The translations under genes and the position numbers were made by a program. Under the pieces are notes generated by a model. The model was not told the DNA's origin. It did not search any database and saw only the letters and a list, made by a program, of their open reading frames with translations. DNA of 64,000 bases from Myxococcota bacterium (GTDB lineage Bacteria > Myxococcota_A > Bradymonadia > UBA7976 > UBA1532). Position 1 is the stretch's first letter, and each line of letters begins with the position of its first letter. The DNA is taken from positions 124,001 through 188,000 of the forward strand of contig CAUJDF010000038.1 of the NCBI GenBank assembly GCA_963169045.1, written 5' to 3'. Shown here piece by piece: positions 56,736 to 64,000 of this stretch.

Positions 56736-56942
56736 ATGCCCCAAGCGCTGCCCACCTGCCGCTGCGGCCACGACAGGCACCATCACATGGTCTCCGCCAA
56801 GGGCCGCTACTCCACCATGGGCTGGTTCACGCTGTTGATCGGCGTGACCGCCCGACCACGCGCCGTCGAGTACTGGTGCCGGCGCTGCGGCGAGCGCTTC
56901 GACTCGACGGCCGACCCCGACGTCCTGGCGAAGCACTGCTGA
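56736..56942 (+). CDS. Small Cys/His-rich protein
   Basis: 68 residues from ATG; GAGGAG stands 10 bases upstream. It has two Cys pairs (CRCG near the start, CRRCG near the end) with an intervening HDRHHHMVSAKG, a pattern fitting a zinc ribbon. The middle is weakly hydrophobic (STMGWFTLLIGVTARP). It is divergent from the PEGA kinase and ends one base before the convergent kinase-like lipoprotein. No family is recognised. Confidence 0.7.
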   Translation: MPQALPTCRCGHDRHHHMVSAKGRYSTMGWFTLLIGVTARPRAVEYWCRRCGERFDSTADPDVLAKHC

Positions 56943-56943
56943 C

Positions 56944-58551
56944 TCACTCCACCTCGCGCCAGAGGCCGACGGGCAGCAGCCCGCCCTCGACGACGCGCAG
57001 GTGGAGCTCGACGCGCGGGCCGCCGGACGCGCGCCGCCAGGTCAGCGTGAGGAACGGGTCGTCGCCGGCCGCGTGCGGGCCGAGATCGACGACCGGCGCC
57101 GCGGCCGAGCCCGCGGCCACCTCCGCGCCGCCGCGCGCGAGCGTCCAGCGGTACGGACCGCCGCCGCCCACCCCGGCGAGCGCGCCGAGGTCGGTGAGCG
57201 ACACGGACCACCCGTCGACGCGCGGCTCGTCGAGCGGCAGGACGGGCGCGAAGGCATGGCGCAGGAGCTTCTCGCGCCGCGCGAGCAGCACGCGCTCGAC
57301 GTACAGCGCCGCCCCCGGCTCGGCGTACTCGGCGGCGTCCACGGCGGCCCCCACGAGCGCGGGCGAGAAGCGCGCGAGGATCGACGCCGCCCAGTAGGTG
57401 TCCCGCGCGTCGGCCTCGTCGAACGCCGCGTTCGGGAACGTCGGCCGCCAGCCCGCGGGATCGAACGCGTCGGCCTCGAACGACACGCCCGCCGCGCGCC
57501 ACGCCGGCGGCGGCATCTCCTCCCAGTCCGGGTACCAGAACCCGAGCGAAAGCAAGGACTTGCCGATCACCGAGAAGTCGATGAGGTGGTGGTCGCCCTC
57601 GCCGATGAACTTGGGCCGCGGGCCGCCGGCGCCCATGCTCGTCCCGAAGTCGATCAGGTAGTGGCGCAGCGAGCCCTGCCCGGGCGACGCCTCGATCCAC
57701 ACGTCGAGGTTGTTGGCCTCACGGCGGTCGACGTCGTTCGTCCAGGCCGTGAACACCCACAGGCCGCGCAGGCTGCGGCGGTGCTCGTGCGGCAGGCGGT
57801 CGTTGGGGTCCTCGGGGCGGACGCCGCGGAACGGCCACGGCCCGACGGGGCGCCCCGGCAGGCCGCGGCTGAAGAGCGCGCGCACCTGGCCGTCGGCGTC
57901 GCGCGGCACCTCGGCGAGCAGCGCGCCCAGCCAGACCTCGTCGGCGGGCTGGTCGCGGCCGTAGCGGTCGGTCCGCGTCGCGTCGGGCGCGAGGCGCAGG
58001 CGCGCGGGATCGAAGCGGACGACGACGTTCTCGGGGACGTGCCAGCCGGCCGCCCACATCAGGCGGGTGACGATCGCCTCGGCGCCGCTCGACAGGCCCG
58101 GTAGCGCCGGCGGGTCGAACTTCACGAACCAGCGCTCGCCGGCGGCGTCCTTCAACACGAAGCCGGCCGTCATGCCCTCCGACTTGCCCGAGGTCACCGT
58201 CAGCGGGCCGGGCGCCGGCCCGTCGACCTGCATCGGTCCGCGGCGGATGTCGTCGGGCGTGAGCGGCGCGCGGCCGATGCGGTTGGTGAACCACGCGGAG
58301 TCCGGCACCTGGCCGAAGGCGTTGACGTCGCCGGCGGGGGGACCGCCGCCGAGGCCCGTCCGCGCCGCGCGCACCGGCCCCTCGAGAAAGGCGTGGTCGA
58401 AGAACTCCCACCACGACGAGACCTCGCGCTCGGGCGGCGGGGGGTGCAGCGCGGGCGCCGGCGCCCGCTGGAACGGCTCGTCGTGCGGCGTCGTCTGCCA
58501 CGCCGGTGCGCCGCAGCCCGCGATCAGCGCCGCGAGCAGCAGCCGCCTCAC
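56944..58551 (-). CDS. Exported lipoprotein with HipA/PI3K-like kinase motifs
   Basis: 535 residues from GTG, overlapping the barrel gene stop by 4 bp. Lipobox at LIAGC (Cys13). Kinase-fold landmarks appear in the right order and spacing: a loop VTSGKSEGMTAGFVLKD, Lys144 in RWFVKFDPP, an alpha-C Glu158 in SSGAEAIVTRLMWAAGW, a catalytic loop FTAWTNDVDRREANNLDVW with Asp275 and Asn280, and HYLIDFGTS with metal-binding Asp301. These resemble the atypical HipA/PI3-4K type, not the Ser/Thr type. A C-terminal beta domain follows (about 445-535). A phosphotransferase outside the cytoplasm is inference; neither activity nor substrate is known. Confidence 0.75.
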   Translation of the reverse strand: MRRLLLAALIAGCGAPAWQTTPHDEPFQRAPAPALHPPPPEREVSSWWEFFDHAFLEGPVRAARTGLGGGPPAGDVNAFGQVPDSAWFTNRIGRAPLTPDDIRRGPMQVDGPAPGPLTVTSGKSEGMTAGFVLKDAAGERWFVKFDPPALPGLSSGAEAIVTRLMWAAGWHVPENVVVRFDPARLRLAPDATRTDRYGRDQPADEVWLGALLAEVPRDADGQVRALFSRGLPGRPVGPWPFRGVRPEDPNDRLPHEHRRSLRGLWVFTAWTNDVDRREANNLDVWIEASPGQGSLRHYLIDFGTSMGAGGPRPKFIGEGDHHLIDFSVIGKSLLSLGFWYPDWEEMPPPAWRAAGVSFEADAFDPAGWRPTFPNAAFDEADARDTYWAASILARFSPALVGAAVDAAEYAEPGAALYVERVLLARREKLLRHAFAPVLPLDEPRVDGWSVSLTDLGALAGVGGGGPYRWTLARGGAEVAAGSAAAPVVDLGPHAAGDDPFLTLTWRRASGGPRVELHLRVVEGGLLPVGLWREVE

Positions 58552-59771
58552 GGCGCCAGCCCCACGCCGCCGACGAGCTCGGACCCCTCGGGCGAGAAGG
58601 CGATCTGCGCGTTGAACACCAGCGCCGCCGCGGACTCGACGCGCACGCCGAGCCCCGCCGACCAGCGCACCGGCCCCTCGGCGAGCTCGCGCGCCTCCTG
58701 CCCCACGCGCCCCACGTCGCCGAAGATCGCGGCCGAGCTGGTGATGCCGGTGTTCCAGAGGGTGTAGAGCGGGTAGCGGTACTCGGCGGTGCCCGTCCAG
58801 CCGTAGCGACCGCGGAAGCGCCCGTCCGCGTAACCGCGCAGGCCTTCGTCGCGGCCGAGGGTCACGAGCCGGTGCACGGGGACGGCGTCGCCGTCGCGCA
58901 GCGGACCGACGGCCTCCGCGGCGAGCGCCAGGACGACCACGCGCGCCCGCGGCGCGACCGGCAGGTACACGGCGGCCTGCGCGCGCCCGGCCACGGCGCT
59001 CTCGCCGTCCCCCTGCGTCACGACGCCGGCCAGCTCGTGGAAGACGCCGCGCGTCGTGCGCCCTTCGGTGTCGCGCGTGTCGTAGCGCAGCCGCAGCCCC
59101 CCCTCGGGGAAGCCCGACGACTCGCCGAAGCCGGCGATGCCGTCGCCCGCCGTCGCCGCCGGCACGTCCTCGCCGCGGTCGCCGGGCCCGTACTCGCGGA
59201 ACACCCAGCCGCCCTCGAGCGCCAACTGGATCGGCGGGGCGTGCCCCGGCAGCAGGCCGATCCCGGCGCGCGCGTCGACCGCGTGCACGCGCAGCGCGCG
59301 CTCGTCGTCCTCGCGGGTGTCGCCGCCCAGCCCGAACCAGCGCTCGCGCCGGTCGTCCCAGGCGCCGGCGGTGAGGCGCAGCCGCCGGTCGCCGAACGCG
59401 GCGACGTCCGCGTCGAGCGTGCCGCGCACGTTCCAGTCGCGGTTCGCCCAGCCCTGGCCACGCAGCGTCAGGTGCTCGCTGCCGCCGAAGAGGTCGGTGT
59501 GCCGGAACGTCAGGCCGCCCCCGACGCCCTGCGTCCCGCTGTAGGTGAAGCCGGGCAGCAGGAAGGCGGTGCGCTCGTCGTTCGTGAGCAGGTCGTACAG
59601 GCGGCGGTCGAGCCTCGTGCGCTCGACGGCGCCGATCGCGAGCCCGATCGGCGTCGCCGCCACCTGGAGCGCGTGCTCCGGCGCCCGCAGCAGCGCCCAG
59701 CCGAGGCCCGGCGCCACCTCGGGCCGCGCCTCCGCCGTCGTGAGCGCCGTCGCCGCCAGCAGCGCGATCAT
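58548..59771 (-). CDS. Omp85-type beta-barrel protein without POTRA domains
   Basis: 407 residues from ATG, which overlaps the phosphoesterase-like gene stop (ATGA). After a short signal peptide and a 55-residue region there is a barrel with the 16-strand pattern (FTYSGTQGVGGGLTFRHTDL, RLRYDTRDTEGRTTRGVFHE, VTLGRDEGLRGYADGRFRGR, AAIFGDVGRVGQE). The last motifs, with the RGY-type loop 6 element and the D15-type ending, mark the Omp85/surface antigen superfamily. The usual N-terminal POTRA repeats are absent. It may place the neighbouring lipoproteins on the cell surface. Confidence 0.82.
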   Translation of the reverse strand: MIALLAATALTTAEARPEVAPGLGWALLRAPEHALQVAATPIGLAIGAVERTRLDRRLYDLLTNDERTAFLLPGFTYSGTQGVGGGLTFRHTDLFGGSEHLTLRGQGWANRDWNVRGTLDADVAAFGDRRLRLTAGAWDDRRERWFGLGGDTREDDERALRVHAVDARAGIGLLPGHAPPIQLALEGGWVFREYGPGDRGEDVPAATAGDGIAGFGESSGFPEGGLRLRYDTRDTEGRTTRGVFHELAGVVTQGDGESAVAGRAQAAVYLPVAPRARVVVLALAAEAVGPLRDGDAVPVHRLVTLGRDEGLRGYADGRFRGRYGWTGTAEYRYPLYTLWNTGITSSAAIFGDVGRVGQEARELAEGPVRWSAGLGVRVESAAALVFNAQIAFSPEGSELVGGVGLAP

Positions 59772-60865
59772 GGGCCCTCGCGCGGCGGGTTGGGCCGCAC
59801 CAGCACGTGGTCGACGATGGCGCCCGACAGGTCGAGCGTCCGCAGCGCCAGGCCGCCGGGATCGACGTCGACGAGCACGTAGTGCGCCTCGGTGCGCTGC
59901 GCCTTGCTGAAGTTGCGGGGATCGACGCGCGTCGCCGGACCGCCGGCCACGCCGGTCACGACATACGTCACGCCGTCGATGCGCTCGGTGCGCTCGTAGT
60001 CCCGGTCGCGCCCGGCGAAAACGAGCTCGGCGCCGTGCCTCGCCGCCAGCTCGCCGACGACCGCGCGCAGGTCGCGCTCGGGGGCGCGCCCGCCCGACGA
60101 GTAGGGCGGGTGGTGCAGCACGACGACGAGCAGGCGGTCGCGGGCCTCCGCGAGGGCCGCGTCGACGCCGGCGCGCCACTCCGCGGCGGGGCGCGCGCTG
60201 TCGACGCCCACCACGCGCAGCCCGCCCCAGTCGCGCACGGAGAACGCGCCGCCCGGCGCCCAGCGGTCGCGCCGGGCCACCCGGTCGAACCACGGGCCGC
60301 GGTCGCCGTCGCCCGGCACCGCCAGCAGCGGCGCCCGCGCCAGCAGCGGTGCCTCGGTGCGCAGAAAATCGAGCCAGTCCGAGGGGTTGCGGACCATCGT
60401 CCCCGTGTGGACGACGAAGTCGGGCCGCGCCTCGGCCACCCGCTCGACGACGGCGGCGTGCGCGGCGCCGTCGGTGCCGCCGAACACCGCGAAGCGCGGC
60501 GCGCCCGCCCCCGCGCGGAAGGTGCGCGCCGGGCCGTCCCCCACCTGGTAGGCCACGCGGCCGTCCGCCGGCAGGCCCTCGGGCGTCGCCGCCCACAGGC
60601 CGGGACCGAGCGCCTCGAAGCGTGCCGCCTGCGGCGCCGCCCGCGGGGCGTCCGCCGCCCACCACGTCAGGGTCGGCGCCTCGGCGGCCGCCACCTGCAC
60701 CGCCACCTGCCCCGGCCCGAGGTAGACGAGCCACGGCCCGGCGTCCGGCGAGGCCGGCCCCGCGCTCGCGCACCCCCCCGCCAGCAGAAGACTCAGGGCG
60801 ACCCCGCCCCACCCTCGGGGATCGGACCAGGAAAGGAGGCCCCGCTTGGAGAACCGATCACGCAA
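59768..60865 (-). CDS. Metallophosphoesterase-like lipoprotein lacking metal ligands
   Basis: 365 residues if the TTG at 60865 is used; ATG codons further upstream would overlap the divergent gene more. The lipobox is LLLAGGC. The purple-acid-phosphatase order is kept, but ligands are changed: GDxG reads GTDG (FGGTDG), the second GD is missing (VVHTGTMV), GNHE/D reads GDGD (LAVPGDGDRG), HHPPY keeps its His, and GHxHxYER reads GRDRDYER. The first Asp is displaced by one residue. It is therefore probably inactive and may bind phosphorylated targets. Confidence 0.78.
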   Translation of the reverse strand: MRDRFSKRGLLSWSDPRGWGGVALSLLLAGGCASAGPASPDAGPWLVYLGPGQVAVQVAAAEAPTLTWWAADAPRAAPQAARFEALGPGLWAATPEGLPADGRVAYQVGDGPARTFRAGAGAPRFAVFGGTDGAAHAAVVERVAEARPDFVVHTGTMVRNPSDWLDFLRTEAPLLARAPLLAVPGDGDRGPWFDRVARRDRWAPGGAFSVRDWGGLRVVGVDSARPAAEWRAGVDAALAEARDRLLVVVLHHPPYSSGGRAPERDLRAVVGELAARHGAELVFAGRDRDYERTERIDGVTYVVTGVAGGPATRVDPRNFSKAQRTEAHYVLVDVDPGGLALRTLDLSGAIVDHVLVRPNPPREGP

Positions 60866-62171
60866 TCCCCTCGCCGCGTTCTGGCAGGTGCGCCGCACCG
60901 AGACCGCCGCCGTCGTGAGCCTGTTCTTCCTGTTCTTCTGCGTCATCTTCGTCTTCTGGTGCCTGAAGCCCCTACGCACCTCCGCCGTGGTGAAGGCCTA
61001 CGGGACGGAGTGGTACCCCCTCTTCCGGCAGGGCACGGCGCTCGTGATGCCGCTCGTCGTGTGGGCGTACTCGGCCCTCTCGGACCGGCTGCGGCGGGAC
61101 CGGCTCTTCCTCGGCGTCCTCGGGAGCTTCTTCGCGGTCACCGTCGCGTTCTGGGGCCTCTTGCGCACGGTCGATGCCGACTGGCCGTCGGTCCTCTTCT
61201 ACTTCTACGTCGACACCTACGTGACCGTGGCCGTCGCGATGTTCTGGAGCTACGTCAACGACGTCAGCACCGTCGGCCAGGCGAAGCGGCTGTATGGCGT
61301 GATCGGCGCCGGCGGCATCGCCGGCGGCATGGTGGGATCGGCGGCCAGCGCGATGCTCAGCGAACGGCTCGGCGACGGGCTCGTGCTCGTGACGCTGCCG
61401 TTCCTCGCGCTGGCGGCGGGCCTCGTCGTGCTGGCGAGCCGGGCGCTCGGGCCGGGCGTGGGCAAGCAGCCGGGGCGGCCGACCCGCGGCGCGCTGGCCG
61501 ACGCGCTCGCCGGCGCGCGCCTCGTGAAGGCCTCGCCCTACCTGCTGTCGATCGCCGGCGTGGTGCTCGTCTACGAGCTCATCAGCACCAACGTCGACTA
61601 CATCTTCAACGCGCTCGCCGACGCGGCCTTCCCCGACCGCGACGCCATGGCCGCGTTCCAGGGGCGCGTCTTCTTCTGGGCCAACCTGGGCGCGCTGGTC
61701 ACGCAGGTCTTCGCGGTGAGCTGGGTGCACCAGCGGCTCGGCGTGCGCGCGGGGCTCTTGATGCTCCCCCTCGGCCTGCTCGTCGGCTGCGTCGCCTTCC
61801 TCGGCGAGCCGATGCTCCTCGTCGCGAGCCTGCTGATCGGCCTCGATGGCACGCTGTCGTACTCCATGCACCAGTCGTCGAAGGAGGTGCTCTACACGCC
61901 GACCGACCGCGCCACGACCTACAAGGCCAAGGCGTTCATCGACATGTTCGTCTTCCGGACGGGCAAGGCGATCGGCGGCGTGTTCCTTTTGGTCTACGGC
62001 CTGTACCTGGCGCAGCTCGGCATGGACCTGCCGATGCTCGCCGCCATCAACATCGCGCTGCTGGTGCTGTGGATGGGCCTGGTGGGCGTGGCGGGCCACC
62101 ACTTCGCCCGCCTCGAGGCGCGGCAGGAGGCCCGCCGCCCGCCGCCGCTCGCCGAGGGCCGGACGACCTGA
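60846..62171 (+). CDS. Npt1-type nucleotide (ATP/ADP) translocase family protein
   Basis: 441 residues from TTG, with GGAGG at the right distance (AAAGGAGGCCCCGC). About eleven hydrophobic helices. The TLC/ATP-ADP translocase pattern is recognisable: FFVFWCLKPLRTSAVV-like start (read VIFVFWCLKPLRTSAVVKAY), EWYPLFRQGTALVMPLVVW, ALSDRLRRDRLFLG, MFWSYVNDVSTVGQAKRLYG and GAGGIAGGMVGSAASAMLSE. Known relatives exchange ATP or other nucleotides in intracellular bacteria and plastids; homologues in free-living bacteria are uncharacterised. The first 20 bases overlap the divergent phosphoesterase-like gene. Confidence 0.85.
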   Translation: MENRSRNPLAAFWQVRRTETAAVVSLFFLFFCVIFVFWCLKPLRTSAVVKAYGTEWYPLFRQGTALVMPLVVWAYSALSDRLRRDRLFLGVLGSFFAVTVAFWGLLRTVDADWPSVLFYFYVDTYVTVAVAMFWSYVNDVSTVGQAKRLYGVIGAGGIAGGMVGSAASAMLSERLGDGLVLVTLPFLALAAGLVVLASRALGPGVGKQPGRPTRGALADALAGARLVKASPYLLSIAGVVLVYELISTNVDYIFNALADAAFPDRDAMAAFQGRVFFWANLGALVTQVFAVSWVHQRLGVRAGLLMLPLGLLVGCVAFLGEPMLLVASLLIGLDGTLSYSMHQSSKEVLYTPTDRATTYKAKAFIDMFVFRTGKAIGGVFLLVYGLYLAQLGMDLPMLAAINIALLVLWMGLVGVAGHHFARLEARQEARRPPPLAEGRTT

Positions 62172-62172
62172 C

Positions 62173-64000
62173 CTACGGGTGGCGGGCGCTCTTCGTCTTG
62201 GCTTCGACGAGCAGGTCGAGCGCGTCGCGGTGCTGCGGCTCGCGATCGAGGATCGCCTGCATGAGATCGGCGCACTCGGTGTACAGGCCGCGCCCGCAGG
62301 CCATGCGCCCCTTCTCCATCAGCTCGGACACGCCGAGGCCGTCGCCGAGGGGCGGGCGCGCGGCGGCGGACGCCGGCGCGGGCGCAGCGGGCGCCACGCC
62401 GGACCCGCCCGCGTCCACGACGGGGGGCGCCGGGGCGCCGGTGCGCTGCCAGAGCACGAGGCCGAGCGCGATCCCGAAGAACAGCGAGCAGTTGACCGCG
62501 AGCTGGCTGAGGTACGCCGTGCCGCCGGGCCCGGGGGCGGCCCGCTCGCCGCGCGCGATGGCGGACGCCGTGCGGTACGCGTCGATGACCGCCATCGCCC
62601 ACGGGAAGACGAGCAGCGCGCCGAGCGCGAACCACAGCCCGCGCTGGCGCTCGCCGTTGTAGACCTGGCCCATGCCCGGCAGGAAGAGGCTCAGCGTCGC
62701 CGCGAGCCCGGGCCGGTGGTCGCGGCGCGGCGTCGCCTCGACGGGGCGCGACGGGCGCGCCGGCGGCGCCAGGAGCGCGCGCTGGCCGTCGGGCCCCATC
62801 ACCTCGATCGACCCGGTGTTGCGCGGACGCGGCTGCGCCGGCCGGTTGTCGGCGAGGCGCGCCGGCATCGGGCGCCCGGTGACCGCCGCCTCGGCCCGTC
62901 GCTCCGCGGCGGCGACCTCGCCGGGCGGCGCGGTCGGCGTCGTGCGCGCGACGGCGGGGCTCGCCGACGGCGGATCGATCGGCGGCACCGACATCTGCTC
63001 CGTCGGCTCGGCGGTCGTGCGGTCGCGCAGCACGACGGAGCGCGGCCGCAGCTTGTAGACGCCGGGCCGATCGCGCCCCTCGACGGGGCGCTCGGTCGTC
63101 TCCGCCGCGTCGGCGGGCACCTCGCCCGCCGGCGACCCCACCTCGGCCTCGTCGGCCTCGACGAGCACGTTGCGCGGCACCGATCCGGTGGACGTGGGCT
63201 CCACCGGCGGCGGCGCGAGCCGGAAGATCAGCGGCCCCGCAGTGACGCTGCCCATCGCCCCCGTCTCGAAGCTCTCCTCGCCGACGCGCGGCACCGGCCC
63301 GGTGACCGCCTCGTCCTCGGGCGGCGGGCGGCGGATCGACGGCGCGAGGCGCGACGCGATGCGCGCCGGCGGCGGGTCGTCGTCCATCGGGTCGATGGCG
63401 GTGGGCGGACGGAACGGCCGCGTCGGCGTCTCGTCCTCGTCGAGCTCGACGCGCTGCAGGCCGAAGGGCAGCGTGCCGGCGCCGACCTCGACGGCCTGGA
63501 TGCCGCCGCCCGGCGTGCGCATGAAGTCTTCCTTCTGGCCCCGCACCTCGAGCGACAGCGTCGGGGAGTTGTCGCCGGGCAGCGCCTCGGCGCGCCCGCG
63601 CGCCGCCGCCAGGCCGGCGGCCACCGCCGCCCCGTCGAGGCGCAGCGTCGGCGCGTCGGCGGTGGTCTGCAGCTCGAGCGCCTGCGTCGTGGCGTCGGGC
63701 GCGGCCTCCCTGGCGGCGAGCGCCCGGGCCAGCTCGGCCGGGTCGACGCGCACCGTCGGCGCGCTCGCCTCCGCCTCGGCCAGCGCCTGCGACAGCGCGA
63801 GCGGGTCGACGCGCACCGTCGCGGCGCCCGCCGGCGCCTCGGCCTGCGACAGCGCGAACGGATCGATGCGCACCGTCGGCGCGCTCGCCTCGGCCACCGC
63901 CTTCACCTGGAACGGGTCGATCGGGCGCGTCTGCGCCTCGGGCGGCGCCGTCGTGCCCGCGGCCACCGGCGCGAGGCGCTGCACGTCCACGGGGAGGGTC
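62173..64000 (-). CDS. TM2-domain protein with long N-terminal linker (5' end outside window)
   Basis: At least 609 codons; the open frame runs off the window upstream of a GTG at 63990 (TLPVDVQRLAPV), so the start is probably outside. The N-terminal 150 residues repeat the unit ASAPTVRIDPFALSQ three or four times, then a Pro-rich disordered region follows. Residues about 430-520 are a TM2-like pair of helices (LAATLSLFLPGMGQVYNGER; QRGLWFALGALLVFPWAMAV) and one more helix. The C-terminal 50 residues form TPR-type helices (CGRGLYTECADLMQAILDRE). The stop lies one base after the convergent transporter stop. Confidence 0.78.
   Translation of the reverse strand, partial: TLPVDVQRLAPVAAGTTAPPEAQTRPIDPFQVKAVAEASAPTVRIDPFALSQAEAPAGAATVRVDPLALSQALAEAEASAPTVRVDPAELARALAAREAAPDATTQALELQTTADAPTLRLDGAAVAAGLAAARGRAEALPGDNSPTLSLEVRGQKEDFMRTPGGGIQAVEVGAGTLPFGLQRVELDEDETPTRPFRPPTAIDPMDDDPPPARIASRLAPSIRRPPPEDEAVTGPVPRVGEESFETGAMGSVTAGPLIFRLAPPPVEPTSTGSVPRNVLVEADEAEVGSPAGEVPADAAETTERPVEGRDRPGVYKLRPRSVVLRDRTTAEPTEQMSVPPIDPPSASPAVARTTPTAPPGEVAAAERRAEAAVTGRPMPARLADNRPAQPRPRNTGSIEVMGPDGQRALLAPPARPSRPVEATPRRDHRPGLAATLSLFLPGMGQVYNGERQRGLWFALGALLVFPWAMAVIDAYRTASAIARGERAAPGPGGTAYLSQLAVNCSLFFGIALGLVLWQRTGAPAPPVVDAGGSGVAPAAPAPASAAARPPLGDGLGVSELMEKGRMACGRGLYTECADLMQAILDREPQHRDALDLLVEAKTKSARHP

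Overview
The window is very GC-rich and gene-dense, with almost no codons ending in A or T inside genes. It holds three Ser/Thr protein kinases, two FHA-domain regulators, many lipoproteins built from Cys-rich or calcium-binding repeats (MopE-like, DUF4215, thrombospondin type 3, Kazal, SRCR) and several outer-membrane barrels. This gene content points to Myxococcota (formerly Deltaproteobacteria), a large-genome soil or marine predator-type lineage. No rRNA, tRNA, CRISPR array, insertion sequence or prophage was recognised. The window cuts genes at both ends.

Layout. 1-5.2 kb: a giant reverse-strand surface lipoprotein with three SRCR domains and a uromodulin-type D8C domain. Coding-like sequence continues in frame past its stop to the window edge. 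5.7-7.6 kb: a hypothetical protein divergent from a WYL regulator. 7.6-7.9 kb: an intergenic array of 21-bp phased repeats. 8.0-10.6 kb: a secreted caspase-like protein and a small secreted protein. 10.6-13 kb: a fused aconitase-type hydro-lyase with a [2Fe-2S] ferredoxin. 13-17.7 kb: a kinase, a Kazal-type lipoprotein and a small acidic lipoprotein. 17.8-21 kb: panB-panC, a small membrane protein, a barrel protein and a TerB-like protein. 21.2-27 kb: one reverse-strand run of a molybdate-type ABC operon (XRE-PBP regulator, modA, modB, modC) preceded by gpsA, a secreted protein and prmC. 27-32.6 kb: a GAF histidine kinase behind a PilB/GspE ATPase, divergent from an FHA sigma-54 activator. 32.6-39.6 kb: a kinase-WD40 protein coupled to an FHA-winged-helix protein, then a secreted terpenoid-cyclase-like protein with 13 Cys-rich repeats. 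39.8-43.3 kb: the fatty acid beta-oxidation pair fadI-fadJ. 43.4-50.2 kb: Uma2 nuclease, VOC protein, four envelope proteins, signal peptidase I and a cytochrome b. 50.3-56.6 kb: a PEGA-domain kinase followed by a TPR-PEGA-TonB receptor fusion and a lamin-tail-domain lipoprotein. 56.7-64 kb: an envelope cassette and a truncated TM2-type protein.

The most interesting unit is 56944-62171. Three reverse-strand genes overlap by 4 bp each: a metallophosphoesterase-like lipoprotein that has lost its metal ligands, a POTRA-less Omp85-type barrel, and an exported lipoprotein with an intact HipA/PI3K-like kinase motif set (K144, E158, D275, N280, D301). Divergent from them is an Npt1-type nucleotide translocase. 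Together these suggest, as inference only, an extracytoplasmic phosphorylation module supplied with nucleotide by the transporter.
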